A program made the translations under genes and the position numbers. Source: Cheiracanthium punctorium (lineage: Eukaryota > Arthropoda > Arachnida > Araneae > Cheiracanthiidae). Taken from it: a DNA stretch of 64,000 nt. Below, piece by piece: positions 1 to 11,990 of the stretch. The notes under the pieces are model-generated. The model saw only the letters and a program-made list of their open reading frames with translations, was not told the DNA's origin and searched no databases. Each line of letters begins with the position of its first letter. The stretch's first letter is position 1. Location: the NCBI GenBank assembly GCA_038373885.1, contig JAWZYV010011906.1, forward strand, positions 124,001 to 188,000, read 5' to 3'.

Positions 1-386
1 AATTAGTAAGATGTTTCCATATATATATCGTTTTACATGTAAATGCATAATTATTGACTATTTTATATACATAAGTTATAGCAAAATTATCGTGTAAATA
101 ATTAATGTAAGTTTTAATAATGCTCGTCAATGTTTTATAATTAATAATAAACTTATTACAATGTAAATTAATATATACTTCTTCCGTAACAGAAATATTC
201 CAATAATTAAATGCTTCAATTGGAAAATATAATCAATAATTAAATTATAAATAATTTCATCTAAATCCCTTTTAAATATATTATTTATATTATTAAATTT
301 ATCACCAACGATAGAACTGATTTGATTCACATTTAAGTAATGTAAATTCAGAAATATGATTTCTTTATTTCCCAGGTATTAACTTT

Positions 387-522
387 GTTCATGATCTATT
401 TGCACACTTTAATTCAATTCAGATACCACACAGCAGCTTTTATATTGTTCCTCTGTTCATGATCTATTTGCACACTTTAATTCAATTCAGATACCACACA
501 GCAGCTTTTATATTGTTCCTCT
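387..522. repeat. Perfect 68-bp tandem duplication
   Basis: Two identical head-to-tail units, 387-454 and 455-522, starting GTTCATGATCTATTTGCACA and ending TATTGTTCCTCT. The lack of differences means it is very recent, or an assembly artefact. Confidence 0.95.
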
Positions 523-679
523 ACAGTAAAAAGAGCCCAGTCAATCAGTGCCATGGGGCAATCCATTTATAAGTTTTTGGGTTGTTAGCAGTGCGTACCT
601 GAGCGGTGAGCGTCTTCGGAAAAGAAAAAATGTCAATTTGATTTTATTCTACTGTTATCGAGTTAAACCCTCCCATAGA

Positions 680-909
680 ACCCAGATTTAACTTGTTCCC
701 CCCAAAGACACAACGGATAAGACACCCTTCTGTACCTAGTAACATGAATCTATGAATACTCCGCTAGCGTCCTGCGTTGCGTAAGCGCAGCAGTGGTTGC
801 ATCAGATACTGAAAAACCCAGACCAATCTGAGTAACAATGCTGGGAACAGAAGAAAATCTTCGGTGTTGAATATTTGAAACGGTGGGAGCTAACAGGTTA
901 AATCTGGGT
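680..909. repeat. Inverted repeat, possible MITE
   Basis: CCCAGATTTAACTTGTT (681-697) and AACAGGTTAAATCTGGG (892-908) are inverted with one mismatch. The 230-bp interval is less AT-rich than its surroundings. A 79-codon minus-strand frame (750-989) spans it, ending DATTAALTQRRTLAEYS; I do not recognise it. No target duplication was found. Confidence 0.45.
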
Positions 910-1039
910 TTAAGAATTAAAATCACAGATGAGAAATGGTTGGGCCGCCTTGTACTGAGTTCAAGTAATTTTAATAATATAAATAACAATGTTTTTAAAA
1001 TTAATATTTACTTTATGCCTTAAGGTTGTGAAAATAGGC

Positions 1040-1143
1040 TTCATTCCTATAGCTGATTAGCTGACTATAGAAGCAGATAATTTTTAAATCAGGTTACATC
1101 GCAACGCCTAATGCAACCAGGCAACGCCGGGCTAAGCAGCTAG
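1040..1143 (+). mobile_element. Helitron-like 3' end
   Basis: CAGGCAACGCCGGGCTAAGC then AGCTAG, followed by T, matches the 3' end of the Helitron at 42557 (CAGGCAACGCCGGGCCATGC then TGCTAG). A second GCAACGCC lies just upstream. The 5' end is not identified, so only the terminus is supported; the left coordinate is arbitrary. Confidence 0.55.
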
Positions 1144-1470
1144 TACGTAAAAAGTAATGTATATTTATATTTAGTACCGTAAGATAGTATATTTCTTATC
1201 ATTGACTACATTATAGTTGCCAGTAATAATAAGCCTATGAAATAGTTTTAAATGATCTTTATAAGCTGGATTATTACATCTTGTATACATGCAAGTACGA
1301 TTGTCTATGTTTAGAAGATTCTTGGCTAATTATAAATAAAAACACTTCAACCAACTGCTAGATTACACTTGAGAGATCTTTTTATATTAAGATTTTTACT
1401 GGTAATAAATTATGAACCACGTCTGTGTGATTCCACCTCCTCTGTTGTGTAAAGTTATTTTGAAATTTAA

Positions 1471-1710
1471 TCAAGTAAAGTTTACCTCTTTGTTAATGTA
1501 GAGCCCAATATCAAGAGGATGAGCTTGAGATTCAGCACCTTCAAAGGTTTCTTTCGGTGCAAGAGATTTTTCACCGGGTCCGGTCCCGTCCATACTATCA
1601 GCAGTCTTTGATGCTGCACGATCACCATCATCGGCTTTAATTTTTTTCTCGAAGAAAGATAAAAACAGTTCACTTTGGGTTTTCTTTCTTTTTAAACTGG
1701 ACGAATTCAT
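1471..1710 (-). pseudogene. hAT transposase, N-terminal exon, open copy
   Basis: An 80-codon open frame starting MNSSSLKRKKTQSELFLSFF, continuing through KADDGDRAASKTADSMDG and PKETFEGAESQ, and ending PLDIGLYINKEVNFT. I chose the internal Met at 1710 rather than 1734 because it matches the start in the other copy. The composition (basic start, FLSFFEK, acidic linker, DIG block) fits the leader of a TTF/DUF4371-type hAT transposase. The rest of the protein is absent, so it cannot act as a transposase. A possible splice donor GAG|GTAAAC lies within NKEVN. Confidence 0.55.
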
Positions 1711-2098
1711 GATCGTAAGAAACAAAGAACCCAAAACTTAAACTTCTGCTTACAAATTAAAGGCATCCAACTTAAGTGAATTCAGGAGAGACTAAAACTG
1801 AACCATTCGAAATTTTCTTTCGAAGGTTTCTTTCGGTGCAACAGATTTTTCACCGGGTCCGGGTCCGTCCATACTATCAGCAGTCTTTGATGCTGCACGA
1901 TCACCATCATCGGCTTTAATTTTTTTTCTCGAAGAAAGATAAAAACATTTCACTTTGGGTTTTCTATCTTTTTAAACTGAACGAATTCATGATCGTAAGA
2001 AACAAAGAACCCAAAACTTAAACTTCTGCTTACAAATTAAGGCATCCAACTTAAGTGAATTCAGGAGAGACTAAAACTGAACCATTCGAAATTTCGTT
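1544..2098. repeat. 279-bp tandem duplication within the hAT copy
   Basis: The stretch beginning AAGGTTTCTTTCGG at 1544 recurs at 1823, and both units end in GAACCATTCGAAATTT. It covers the first exon and its 5' leader. The copy at 46979-47220 has one unit, so the duplication arose in this copy after the two diverged. Confidence 0.8.
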
Positions 2099-2210
2099 AT
2101 GCCAGATATAAGCTCCCACCAGACCCTCTTTTTTATTGTTTGTTGTGTGTGTGTGCGCGCGCGCGCGTGTGTGTGTGGTGTATATTCACTATTTGAATAC
2201 TGTGGCTTGT

Positions 2211-2396
2211 TTATCTCAAGAAAAGAAGAGTGGTATGCTTGAAGACTACAATATAGGCAATATATTTCCCTTTTTCCTTCATGACAATTTTGTTATCAGC
2301 TAATTGTAGCATGAATAGATTCTTTCTGAGGATATTCCGTTCCTTTGCGCTACAAGGGTGCGAATTACTCCCCTTTACATTGTCCGATTCGTCCAT
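2211..2396 (-). CDS. 61-codon open frame in the hAT 5' region (upstream copy)
   Basis: Partner of the frame at 47402-47587, differing by one residue. It starts MDESDNVKGSNSH. No domain is recognised and coding status is unproven. Confidence 0.2.
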   Translation of the reverse strand: MDESDNVKGSNSHPCSAKERNILRKNLFMLQLADNKIVMKEKGKYIAYIVVFKHTTLLFLR

Positions 2397-2745
2397 CCTA
2401 GCCCCACAAATTCCCTATCAGAGACACGACTGGAGATGTATTGCCTAAGGAGTCTCTATGACGGTGCTTGCTGGAAGCCTTTGATGATTTTATCTTGCGT
2501 CCTCCTTTTCAAGCTAACTACCGATACAAAGTTTAAAAAGATTTTTTTAAAATGAAAAGACACTTTTTAGAGAATAAATTTGGAAAAGAAAGAAGAGAAA
2601 GAGAAAAAATGGGCCCCTTAAATTGGTGGCCCATGGGCCCCACTCGCACTGTAGATAAACGGACCCTGCTCATAGCGGCCCCTTAGCTCATAGGGGGGGG
2701 GTCCGGACCCCCTGGACCCCCCTTCGCTGCGCCACTGAGCGTTAC

Positions 2746-4260
2746 TGTATGAATTACTTTTTCAATACATTAGATCTCCCGGTAATACTTCTTCTTCCAT
2801 AAAATCTTCATTATTTGACAATTTACTCTCCATTTTTTTTCATGTTAAGCAGTTATTACAGAGTAATCCCATGTTTCATACTATAAACACCCTCCCCATC
2901 CCCCCCACCCCCCCAAGGTTACTAAGGTGTAAACATGCAGATCACAGTGATGATCTCAGTTGGGAACCTCTGCCCTGTACAGTTCACTTTCAAGGACCGC
3001 TCAAGGTTATTCCCGACTTCTGCAAGAATGAGAAACCGCTGTTAATCTAGAGCTTCGTTAACATTTTGTTGCTTTATGATCTTATTGTAACGAATGACGG
3101 CCAGCGAGCTTAATGAATTCGAATATAGTTCCGCCTTGGGATCATTCGGAAACCTCTCTTGACCTCTCGGTATAGAAAGCGAACTTCGCTCGTGATTACC
3201 TGTTGGGTTAGAATTTAACCCTTTCTCCCAAAACAGACCTACCATCCATAACCAAACAGACGGACAGCTACAAATTTGGAATCTCTCCTTACTGCCGCCA
3301 TTAAAAGGCACTACTGTAAGCAACTTTTTCCCCCTTCTACGAAGTTTGTATTTAATGAAGATTTGCTAATGATGGGATGTAAAATATTGTGTCAATGCGG
3401 GTGGTCCGTGCATATTTTCCATTTGACATGTCTCAGCATGTACTAATACAGACAATCAAAGAGTTAATGTATCTTTATAGCACTGGAGGAAACAGCTTGA
3501 TGGCAATAAAAGTCTACTTGTATAAGATATTTTCAACTTATTTCATAGCGTGATGCCGAAATGTTTGTGGAAATTGTTGTTGTTTACATAGCATTACTTA
3601 ATTATTTAAAACATGTGACAACGCGTTGTCCTTAATTATTTTTCCCCTGCATCTTTTTAATTAATATACTTTCAAGAAAAGCGTCCCAACTTCGATTTGT
3701 ACTGTTATTTGTAAACTAAAAATAATTGGCAATGCGATAATTTTAAGGATAATGTTGCTAAGTTATCCAGAAATTTATTTGCAGGCAATGCAGAATTCCA
3801 AAATCAGTAAAAATTTTATTTTTCTCGACGAATATTTTATTTCCATTTTGGGGCTTGTTAAACACAGCTGGCTTTTTTATCACTTCATTTCTTGAATTGG
3901 AGATGTGAAAACGTGAACTCGCATGCGATTTTAAAATGAAGAACAAACACGATAGACATTTTGTTCCGTATTTTTGGTGCATGTCAGGCAAAAACCTTAT
4001 TTTTAAGAATTTTCTGGGTGTTTTCTTTGATTATAACTTTCAGTGTCGTAAAAATGGAATTTCATAGAGACATATGTGCTTTTAGATGAGCGTCTACTAA
4101 GCTCATTTTAGGTATATGGGAACAGTCCTGTTCTTTAGACTTCACATTTCGTGTCACACACAATTGCACATGCTTCACATTGTGCTTTAATATTTAAGCA
4201 CTACTAACTATTTGGAATATCTAAACACTCAAAATATTGCATAAAATTTTAAACAAACGT
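2746..4260. other. No recognised feature
   Basis: Contains a C-rich tract (2890-2920) and a GC-richer patch at 2930-3330 with a 93-codon minus-strand frame that I do not recognise. The rest is AT-rich unique sequence. Confidence 0.5.
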
Positions 4261-4433
4261 GGTTTGGGGGGTCACAACCCCCCCTTGAGGAATTTTTTGC
4301 CATACAAAATGTATATTCTTCACTCCATTATCACACACACATATTTATATATCTGAGTTGCAGTACTCCCCCTGATTTCTGGGGATTTCTGAAGATTCCC
4401 TGATTTTTGAAGATTTCTGGCTACGCCGCTATT
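4261..4433. mobile_element. Decayed hAT MITE, same family as 49654-49824
   Basis: Shares the GAGGAATTTTTTGCCAT and AATGTATATTCTTCACTCC blocks and the right end TTTCTGGCTACGCCGCT. The left terminus is not recognisable, and a GATTTCTGGGGATTTCTG segment near the right end is locally duplicated. It is much older than its partner. Confidence 0.65.
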
Positions 4434-6334
4434 CCCTCGTTTGGTGTATATTGCATTCTTAAATTAAACATTGCTAATTATGTGCTACCTACCTTAGCAA
4501 ATATTCATGTAATTGCTAGTCGTTATATGCACTCGTTTAAATTTATAAACTGCATTCACCCTTTCGCACATTTTTCTTTTTTATACGAAATATTTGATTA
4601 CTGTTCTCTCTAAAATCAAGCAAATTTTAGAATACACTTACACTTTGGTATCACCTACGAAATTAATATGATTCTATAGTGAAGGATAATGTTACATAAA
4701 ACAGTTATACATGAAATTTCACTTTCACTGCATGCAGCCTGTTTTGAAAGTATACATTACTATATTATTAAAAAGGCTAAGCAAAAAACTAAAGATGTTA
4801 TTCGATTTCAAATTCCAGACAACCAATTCTATAAAATCATAACTAGCTGTGTAGGGGAAATTTTAATTGTGATATTTTTAATGATTATTCGGATTTGCTT
4901 TAATTCGTCACAAACTGGTCAAGGATTTTTTTTTTGTCATCTTTTTCCTTAATGTTTAAATATCTCAAAAAGTTTTCTTCATCAAATCAATGTTTTATTT
5001 TCTTGGTCATCAAGTAAGAGAACAAAAAGGCATTATCTAAAAGATGAGGAAAGTAATAATTTTATAGCTAATAAAATTTTTCTTCCAGCATCCATTACCA
5101 GGAGATAATTTATACGAGGTAAGAGCAAAAGTCAAGGTATCAAAGAACTAAAACTTGCATCGAAGAACTACAACTTGCTACTTTCAATCGTAGTAGGTTT
5201 GCAAATGCTGTTTTCTACAGGTTAAGGGTATTTATTTATTTGTTTTTATACTCATCACATCCGAAAATTTGGAAGAAAATGTGCACTAACAGTACAAAAT
5301 ATTTCTTTCATTATTTTACTACTTTTGATATCAATATTAATTATTTTCTGCGAGTGGCCCCTAATGAGAGTCACAGCAATTATAAATACTCCCACTCCAC
5401 TCCATTTCTTTTAATTGCTTTATAACTTTGTATTTTTTAACGTCTTGAATTATTTTCACCGTGTTCAGAACAAACAGAAAAACCGCAAGAATTATGAAAT
5501 ATACTTATATATATAGACACAATTTTTTTCAAAAACACTGACCTATGCTTTTATTCCTTAAATGCTAATCATGGGCATGTACAATAACATGATAAGTTAC
5601 GTAAAAAATGGTAAAGAATTTTTTTGTAGCAATTAAAACTTTCAGGAGATAAAATCTAAATAAATACAAAATTTAAATTCCCATATGACCTACGTAAGAA
5701 AAGATCCCTAGTTAGTAAAATGTCCCCCATGATTAATTAGGTGCAGTACAAAATTTTAACCTTTCGTTATAAGAAGGCTCAGAGATATGTTTAAAGAAAG
5801 TTGGTAAAGCGCTATATAATACCAATGATAGTGAAAGTGTTATGTATCTATGCAACGATTGTTTTATTTCGCAATTTTTGTACAACCCCTGAAAAGAGAT
5901 CTTCCAATCTGGTATTTTCTCTCTGAAGCCATTGAAATGTGATTTAAGTCAACATACATGTATTTTCATATATTTTAACTTTTTTGTGATGAAAAGCTAA
6001 AATTTGGTACATTACCTAGTTAATGTATAGGGATCATGGGATCATTTTACTAACTGGGAATCTCTTAGTACGTGGCCCATCTAAAAATTTCAATTTTGTA
6101 TTTATTTAAATTTAATTTCCGGAAAATTTCTATTATTATCACAAAATTATGTGCCTTTTCTTCGTAGCTTTGTTATTTATTGTATATGTCTATGATCAAT
6201 ATTTAACGAATAAAAGCCTAGTTTAACGTTTTGGGATATCTCTACACCTATAAACATCAAACACACACATGCGCACACACACAAATAAAAGGGGAAGGAA
6301 GGGCAAAAAAGGAAAGGATATATAGTGAAGGAAT
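4434..6334. other. No recognised feature
   Basis: AT-rich. Frames of 60-87 codons are no longer than chance predicts for this composition. No terminal repeats or tRNA-like boxes were seen. Confidence 0.5.
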
Positions 6335-6623
6335 ATTGTGAACATCCCAACGGTTCCCAGTAAACAGAGACCTTTGACACTTTATTTCCAAGCAGAATGA
6401 ATGAAAGGCATGGAAAAACCGTCGTTCACAAGACGTTTCACGTACTGGGTCATGGAAAAGCTTCCAAGAAGTCTAAGGGATGAAGACTGAAGAGTGCACA
6501 AGATCTATCTCTATAAAATTGAAAACGATAATTATAGTTCCAAGAATGAGAAGCAATAGAAGATTTGCGAAGTCCTACTTTGAAACATACCTCTCATAAT
6601 GAACACCCCAACGGTTCCCAGTA
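6335..6623. repeat. Direct repeat of 25 bp, 260 bp apart
   Basis: GAACATCCCAACGGTTCCCA with GTA near 6340 recurs as GAACACCCCAACGGTTCCCA with GTA near 6600, one mismatch. The interval is GC-richer than its surroundings. It could be a small insertion with long flanks, but no inverted ends are visible. Confidence 0.5.
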
Positions 6624-6829
6624 GAAGTAAGATATTTGGAAGGGAAAAAAATATATTTACTACTTTCATTTTCGGGTATAAATTATGAAAAGAATTTTTT
6701 GCAGCTAGTCATGCATAAGAGATTGCTTATTATTATATTATTTCTTTTTTATTACCTTTTCACGTGATATTTCAAAACCTCATAAAATCTATCCTCCAGT
6801 GTCTCATACGATTATAAAAGAAGCAGCCA

Positions 6830-6950
6830 GTTCAATTCACCAAATGTCCTGTGTCAAATCGATGACATCTTACGCCAGGGATTGAACCCCCGATTCGCTC
6901 CGCCATTTTGCTAGCTAGACAGATAACCCGTGACACCTCTTAATAGAGCA
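6830..6950 (-). mobile_element. Degenerate tRNA-derived sequence, minus strand
   Basis: On the minus strand GTGTCACGGGTTATCTGTCT is followed about 40 bp later by the B-box match GGGGGTTCAATCCCTGGCG. The acceptor stem does not pair, so this is a SINE head or tRNA pseudogene. The body downstream is unlike the other families here. Confidence 0.4.
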
Positions 6951-8089
<1,139 letters not shown>

Positions 8090-8224
8090 CTAACAAGTAA
8101 AACACAAAACATACTACAAATAAGACATATCTCGCATAAAAGTAACAGCTATTATCAAGAATTAGAAACCAGATTTTGAATCCAAATAAAGTGCAAGAAT
8201 TATTGTGATAGTATAATGGAACGG

Positions 8225-8361
8225 AAATTATAACCACTGTCACCATCTTCAGGGGCCACAAACAGTGGATTATAATTTACAGTAAACCAAATAGTAGGGT
8301 TTCGGTTGTGTGGCATATCAGAAGAGATATTAACTCCACACATCTGGGCCCTACCCTACTA
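8225..8361. repeat. Two adjacent hairpins
   Basis: AAATTATAACCACTG pairs with CAGTGGATTATAATTT (8225-8278), and TAGTAGGG with TGTGTGG pairs with CCACACA and CCCTACTA (8292-8361). They may be arms of a small foldback element beside the long (AT)n tract. Confidence 0.5.
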
Positions 8362-8817
8362 TATAAAGGAAAGAAGAAATCAAAAAGATAACAAAAATTA
8401 GAAAGATAATTTTACATACCATACCTTGAGCACATGGAAATTTTATTTTGAACAGTTGATATGTGTTGCCAATGCTAAGAATTGTAAAAAGTGAAAAATG
8501 GTGTTGCCACTAAATAAAAGTGTAAAAGTGGAAAGAAGAAAGTTTAGGAGTTGCCAAATACTAATAGGTAATATTATTAAATTTTAAGAATATCCAGGTA
8601 TATTAATATAATAAATATATATTGAATAATAATAAATTTAAAAGATTGAATAAAATAAATATTATAGCAAAATTAAATATAACATATTGTTTAAAAAATA
8701 TAATGATTATTATTATTGACTAAGTATGTATAATAAGTTATTGTATGACAGAAGATTAATCTAGTAAATAAGAAAAAAATAATGTTTAGAACAGAATAAT
8801 CACAATATAGGAACCCC

Positions 8818-8821
<4 letters not shown>

Positions 8822-8852
<31 letters not shown>
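8822..8852. repeat. (TA)n microsatellite
   Basis: Alternating TA, immediately left of a unit of the dispersed repeat also found at 56840-57370. Confidence 0.95.
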
Positions 8853-8855
<3 letters not shown>

Positions 8856-8859
8856 GGGT

Positions 8860-8955
8860 TACCGTCATACAATCTGTGTGGATTTTAGTGTGTAGGATTT
8901 ATAGTTTTTGTACAGGCCTACAAAAAAGAATTCTTGTATATTACAATCCAGTGTT
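8860..8955 (+). repeat. Single unit of a dispersed ~170-bp repeat
   Basis: ATACAATCTGTGTGGATTTT, TTATAGTTTTTGTACAGG and AAAGAATTCTTGTATATTAC match successive parts of the tandem array at 56840-57370. Both loci adjoin a (TA)n tract. Confidence 0.6.
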
Positions 8956-9462
8956 CGGAAATTCGAGTGAAGTCAAGCCAGATTTTTTATCTTTTCCCTC
9001 ATTTTTAACGTAAAACTTCTATAAATAAATAGCTGTTTTACAGTAGTGCTAACTCTTTCGTGATTATTTCCCGAAACACTTTTTATTCGTAAGGAAACAC
9101 TGGTTTTGTGGGTAGAAAATATCTATTGGTCCATTAATTTGGTCAGGGACCGGAATATTGTAATATCAATTATTAAATATGGTTTCTAATGAACCACGTG
9201 TTAATGAAAAGGTTTTGTCGATACCAAAGTTTCAACGCATTTCATAAAAAGTGGCAAGCTAAAGCTCACACTAAAACCGTTAAACAAGAAATTCTGAAGC
9301 TCATTTTAAGTAACTGACTAAAAATTAGTACCTTAAATAACAACAAAATAAGTAAAAAGTGTGATATATATCATTTAAAGTCTTAATAACAAATTTTCAA
9401 AGTGACTGATCAATCGCAGTTACTGTAAATTTTATTTATTTTACAAATAACTAGAAAAATTT

Positions 9463-9822
9463 TTGAACTTGGCTATGATAGATATCAGGAACAGCGTTAA
9501 AAACGTATCAACAAAAAATCTTTTTTTTTTCATTTTTATAGCTCTTAACAGTATGGGATACACAATCTGCCATATGCTTCGCACTTCAGAATCTTCTTGC
9601 GCCGATCTATGTCAGCAAAATTACGAACAAACAAAAATAAATAACGTTTATAAAGTTTTAATATTTGCTCTGTTAAAAGCTATGACGGCAAAAGTGTTAA
9701 GTCTTACACTTTTAATACTGTTTATAAATATTTTTATGCTGATACCACGTTTTGAACCAAAGAAAATGAGTCCAAATTCATTCAATAAGGGACTTACATT
9801 AATAGTTCACATTAATAGTTAA
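9463..9822 (+). CDS. 119-codon open frame of unknown nature
   Basis: A Met-initiated frame with two hydrophobic stretches (around residues 20-34 and 62-93), the first preceded by NVSTKNLFFF. The end (PNSFNKGLTLIVHINS) runs into a hairpin at 9808-9843. It is one of the longest frames in the window but has no recognised domain, and AT-rich sequence yields chance hydrophobic frames. It lies just upstream of the hAT remnant and may be part of the same decayed element. Confidence 0.2.
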   Translation: MNLAMIDIRNSVKNVSTKNLFFFIFIALNSMGYTICHMLRTSESSCADLCQQNYEQTKINNVYKVLIFALLKAMTAKVLSLTLLILFINIFMLIPRFEPKKMSPNSFNKGLTLIVHINS

Positions 9823-9843
9823 CCTTGTTTAACTATTAATGTG
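9808..9843. repeat. Perfect hairpin
   Basis: CACATTAATAGTTAA and its exact complement flank a 6-base loop. The left arm overlaps a short tandem repeat of ACATTAATAGTT (9796-9820). Confidence 0.8.
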
Positions 9844-10180
9844 AATCACGGTATTTGGCATAAAAATGGTTTTAATGATTTTAGTGATGTTACCCATGCT
9901 CTTTCCAAACACGAAATCTTTTCAGGGCACATACGGTGTGTGTATGTTAGCATTTCCAAAATTGAAGAAAAGTTTATATAGCACTGAAGATGTGAAAAAA
10001 AGAAAGTCAAGGTTGTATGGTAAATACTTCAACGAGAATGTGCAACTCGACAGGCGTTTCATGCAATTGCCTTTCCGTGCAGTTCCTTATTTATCTAAAC
10101 AGGAATTAACATTCCGTGGCCATCACGAAGATGCATCTTCTGAGCATAGTGGAAAATACAAACTGTTAAGATATGTTTAA
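9841..10180 (+). pseudogene. hAT transposase remnant (TTF/DUF4371 type), frameshifted
   Basis: From 9841 one frame reads WHKNGFNDFSDVTHALSKHE then IFSGHI, like the end of a TTF-type zinc finger (GF-D, L-HE-S-H). It stops near 9980. From about 9977 a second frame continues with STEDVKKRKSRLYGKYFNEN, LDRRFMQLPFRAVPYLSKQE, LTFRGHHEDAS and a Lys-Tyr-rich end. KQE-FRGH-E-SS is the start of the DUF4371 region of this hAT branch. The two frames follow the family's order, so one frameshift separates them. Nothing downstream resembles the rest of the protein. No start codon or terminal repeats were assigned. Dead fragment. Confidence 0.7.
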
Positions 10181-10355
10181 ACAGGACAGATAATTAAAAT
10201 CAAACTTAGTCTTTTTAAAATTTCAGTTTAACTGATATTCTATCGCATCCAGTAGTATATGTATTTGGAATAGTTAATCTTGAATAGAAAGAAAATATAA
10301 GCAATTAATAAATATTTTAGGGTAATACATATGGTAGGTTTAAAGAGGTTTAAAG

Positions 10356-10359
<4 letters not shown>

Positions 10360-10400
<41 letters not shown>
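10360..10400. repeat. (TA)n microsatellite
   Basis: Alternating TA, 41 bp. A second short tract lies at 10882-10901, at the other edge of the possible solo LTR. Confidence 0.95.
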
Positions 10401-10403
<3 letters not shown>

Positions 10404-10481
10404 ATGTATAAAAAGGTAATTTGGGTTTTACTAGTTTTAGTATTGGTCAAGCGGGTACTTTCACTGTAAGTTTTACTTTCC

Positions 10482-10882
10482 TGTCATACTTGCCACGCGC
10501 GCTCTGGAGCTATGTTTTTTTTATTTTGTTATTTGTCAAACATCAGGCCGTCGATTCTGAGTTCTTTAGATGTACACGTGTTCCCAACGCCCTTGTGTCC
10601 CCGGATGCGGGTCATGTTGGTAAATGTGTGTGGTTTGATCAGAGATAAGAGAGAGGAGGAGTTGTGTCTTCGCAGACCACGTGGTGTGGTAAGCATAAAT
10701 ACTCCCGCACATCGAAAATCGGGGGACTTCTGCCACTGGAACTGCTTCATGAGTCCACGCTGATTCTTGTACCCGTCTCCCCTCCCCTCTTCTCATTCTA
10801 AATTGTAACTTAAATGTAATGTTCAATAAACCATATTACCTGCCTTAACTCTTAAACTTTACTTGAAATATCTGACGTCTCA
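10482..10882 (+). mobile_element. Possible solo LTR
   Basis: A 401-bp GC-richer island starting TGTCATACTTGCC and ending GACGTCTCA. It contains a TATA-like CATAAAT at 10694-10700 and the polyadenylation signal AATAAA at 10825-10830 in LTR order (promoter, then poly(A) signal, then the CA end). No second LTR, primer-binding site or target duplication was found, so the boundaries are guesses. The overlapping short frames on both strands are not genes. Confidence 0.35.
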
Positions 10883-10930
10883 TATATATATATATATATA
10901 TGCTACAGTGAAAATCCGAAATCAGTCAAA

Positions 10931-11990
10931 ATCAGTGGTAGCAGTATTCATTAATTGTTTGCAGTAATTATTGGGTGTATGTGTTATAAATAAGCATTAA
11001 ATTTAGGTATTGCATTAATTTTCTTGTGTTCATAAATTAAAGAGTTGACTTCAAGCCAAGATTGAAAATGTGTAATTTTGTGCAAGTTTAATATAAAAGC
11101 TTATCGTATTCACTGATTTTCTGGGACGAGGGTCAGTTGCACCCGTACCAATAGCTATCAATCAAATCCAGGGACGAGTTGCACCGGAATCCTTATCTTG
11201 CACCCCCTTCGAAAATATGCTAACGATGGCCCCAAAAAACACCACTGGATCCGGCCAGCTCTGTAGCGGGGGACCTCGAAAATATGTCACCGCTGGACCT
11301 TTGCGAGACCGCAGGGTTTCCTTATGATTGTCCCCCTCCCCTCCCTTCGTAGGTGCAGGGTGCAACTCGCATGTGGATTAAATTCTTCAGCGGTGCAACT
11401 CACCCTTTTCTCCCTTCCTCCGGGGCAACTAACCCATTCCCATTTTCAGATCTGAATTGGATTTTAGCGGCAAATTTCTTTGCAAGTGGTACGGTGCTCC
11501 CTCAAGAGCCAGCGCCGTATCAGGAAAGAAAAGGGGGTGTAGGAACCGGACAAAGTGTTCGTCGGCTTTTCTTGTAAAAAAGATTGTTCTCCAAAGAGAT
11601 GTTTCTGTATGAAAAATGGTTATCTTTGCAATTCTAAATGTCACAACACAGTAGTTTGCCTTGTCAAAATTTGTAATTTGTAATAACTGAATTGTGTTAA
11701 ACAAGATCCAAATAAAGTTTTTTCTCTTCAATGATAGATTTTTTTCCCCAAGTACTGTTTTACTAACTATAGTTTTAAATTAGAAATTTTTATAGGACAT
11801 ATTGTGGAAATAATACAACAGTTTTTGATAGATAGAAATAATATTGTCCAACAAATCAGTGAAAACCCGAATAAAACGGGTTTTCCCATGGCGCTCTCAG
11901 TTAGAACGCGTTTTCACCGAATTATTAAGAAAATAAAGAAGACCTGCAGGTTGTTGAAAATTTCTACGATTTCCTTTCTTCTCCAACATG
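10931..11990. other. No recognised feature
   Basis: Includes a GC-richer block at 11125-11560 in which GTTGCACC or GTGCAACT-like words recur (11135, 11170, 11355, 11392), perhaps an old transposon. Overlapping frames on both strands there are unconvincing. Confidence 0.45.

Larger units (their letters stand above)
1195..2737 (-). mobile_element. hAT transposon fragment, second copy
   Basis: The right terminus GCTGCGCCACTG at 2726-2737 is the inverted end CAGTGGCGCAGCG. From there to about 1195 the sequence closely matches 46703-47927. The left terminus is not seen: either it lies outside the window or the Helitron-like end at 1143 replaced it. Two differences stand out. A ~279-bp tandem duplication covers the exon and its leader, and a (GT)n/(GC)n tract at 2140-2177 is nearly absent from the other copy. 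Confidence 0.75.

Noticed and set aside
750..989. 79-codon minus-strand frame as a gene
   Set aside because: Fairly balanced composition, but it spans an inverted repeat and I recognise no domain. Left as part of that repeat.
10421..10826. Overlapping frames of 73-86 codons on both strands
   Set aside because: Mutually exclusive frames in a GC-richer block; better explained by the possible LTR.
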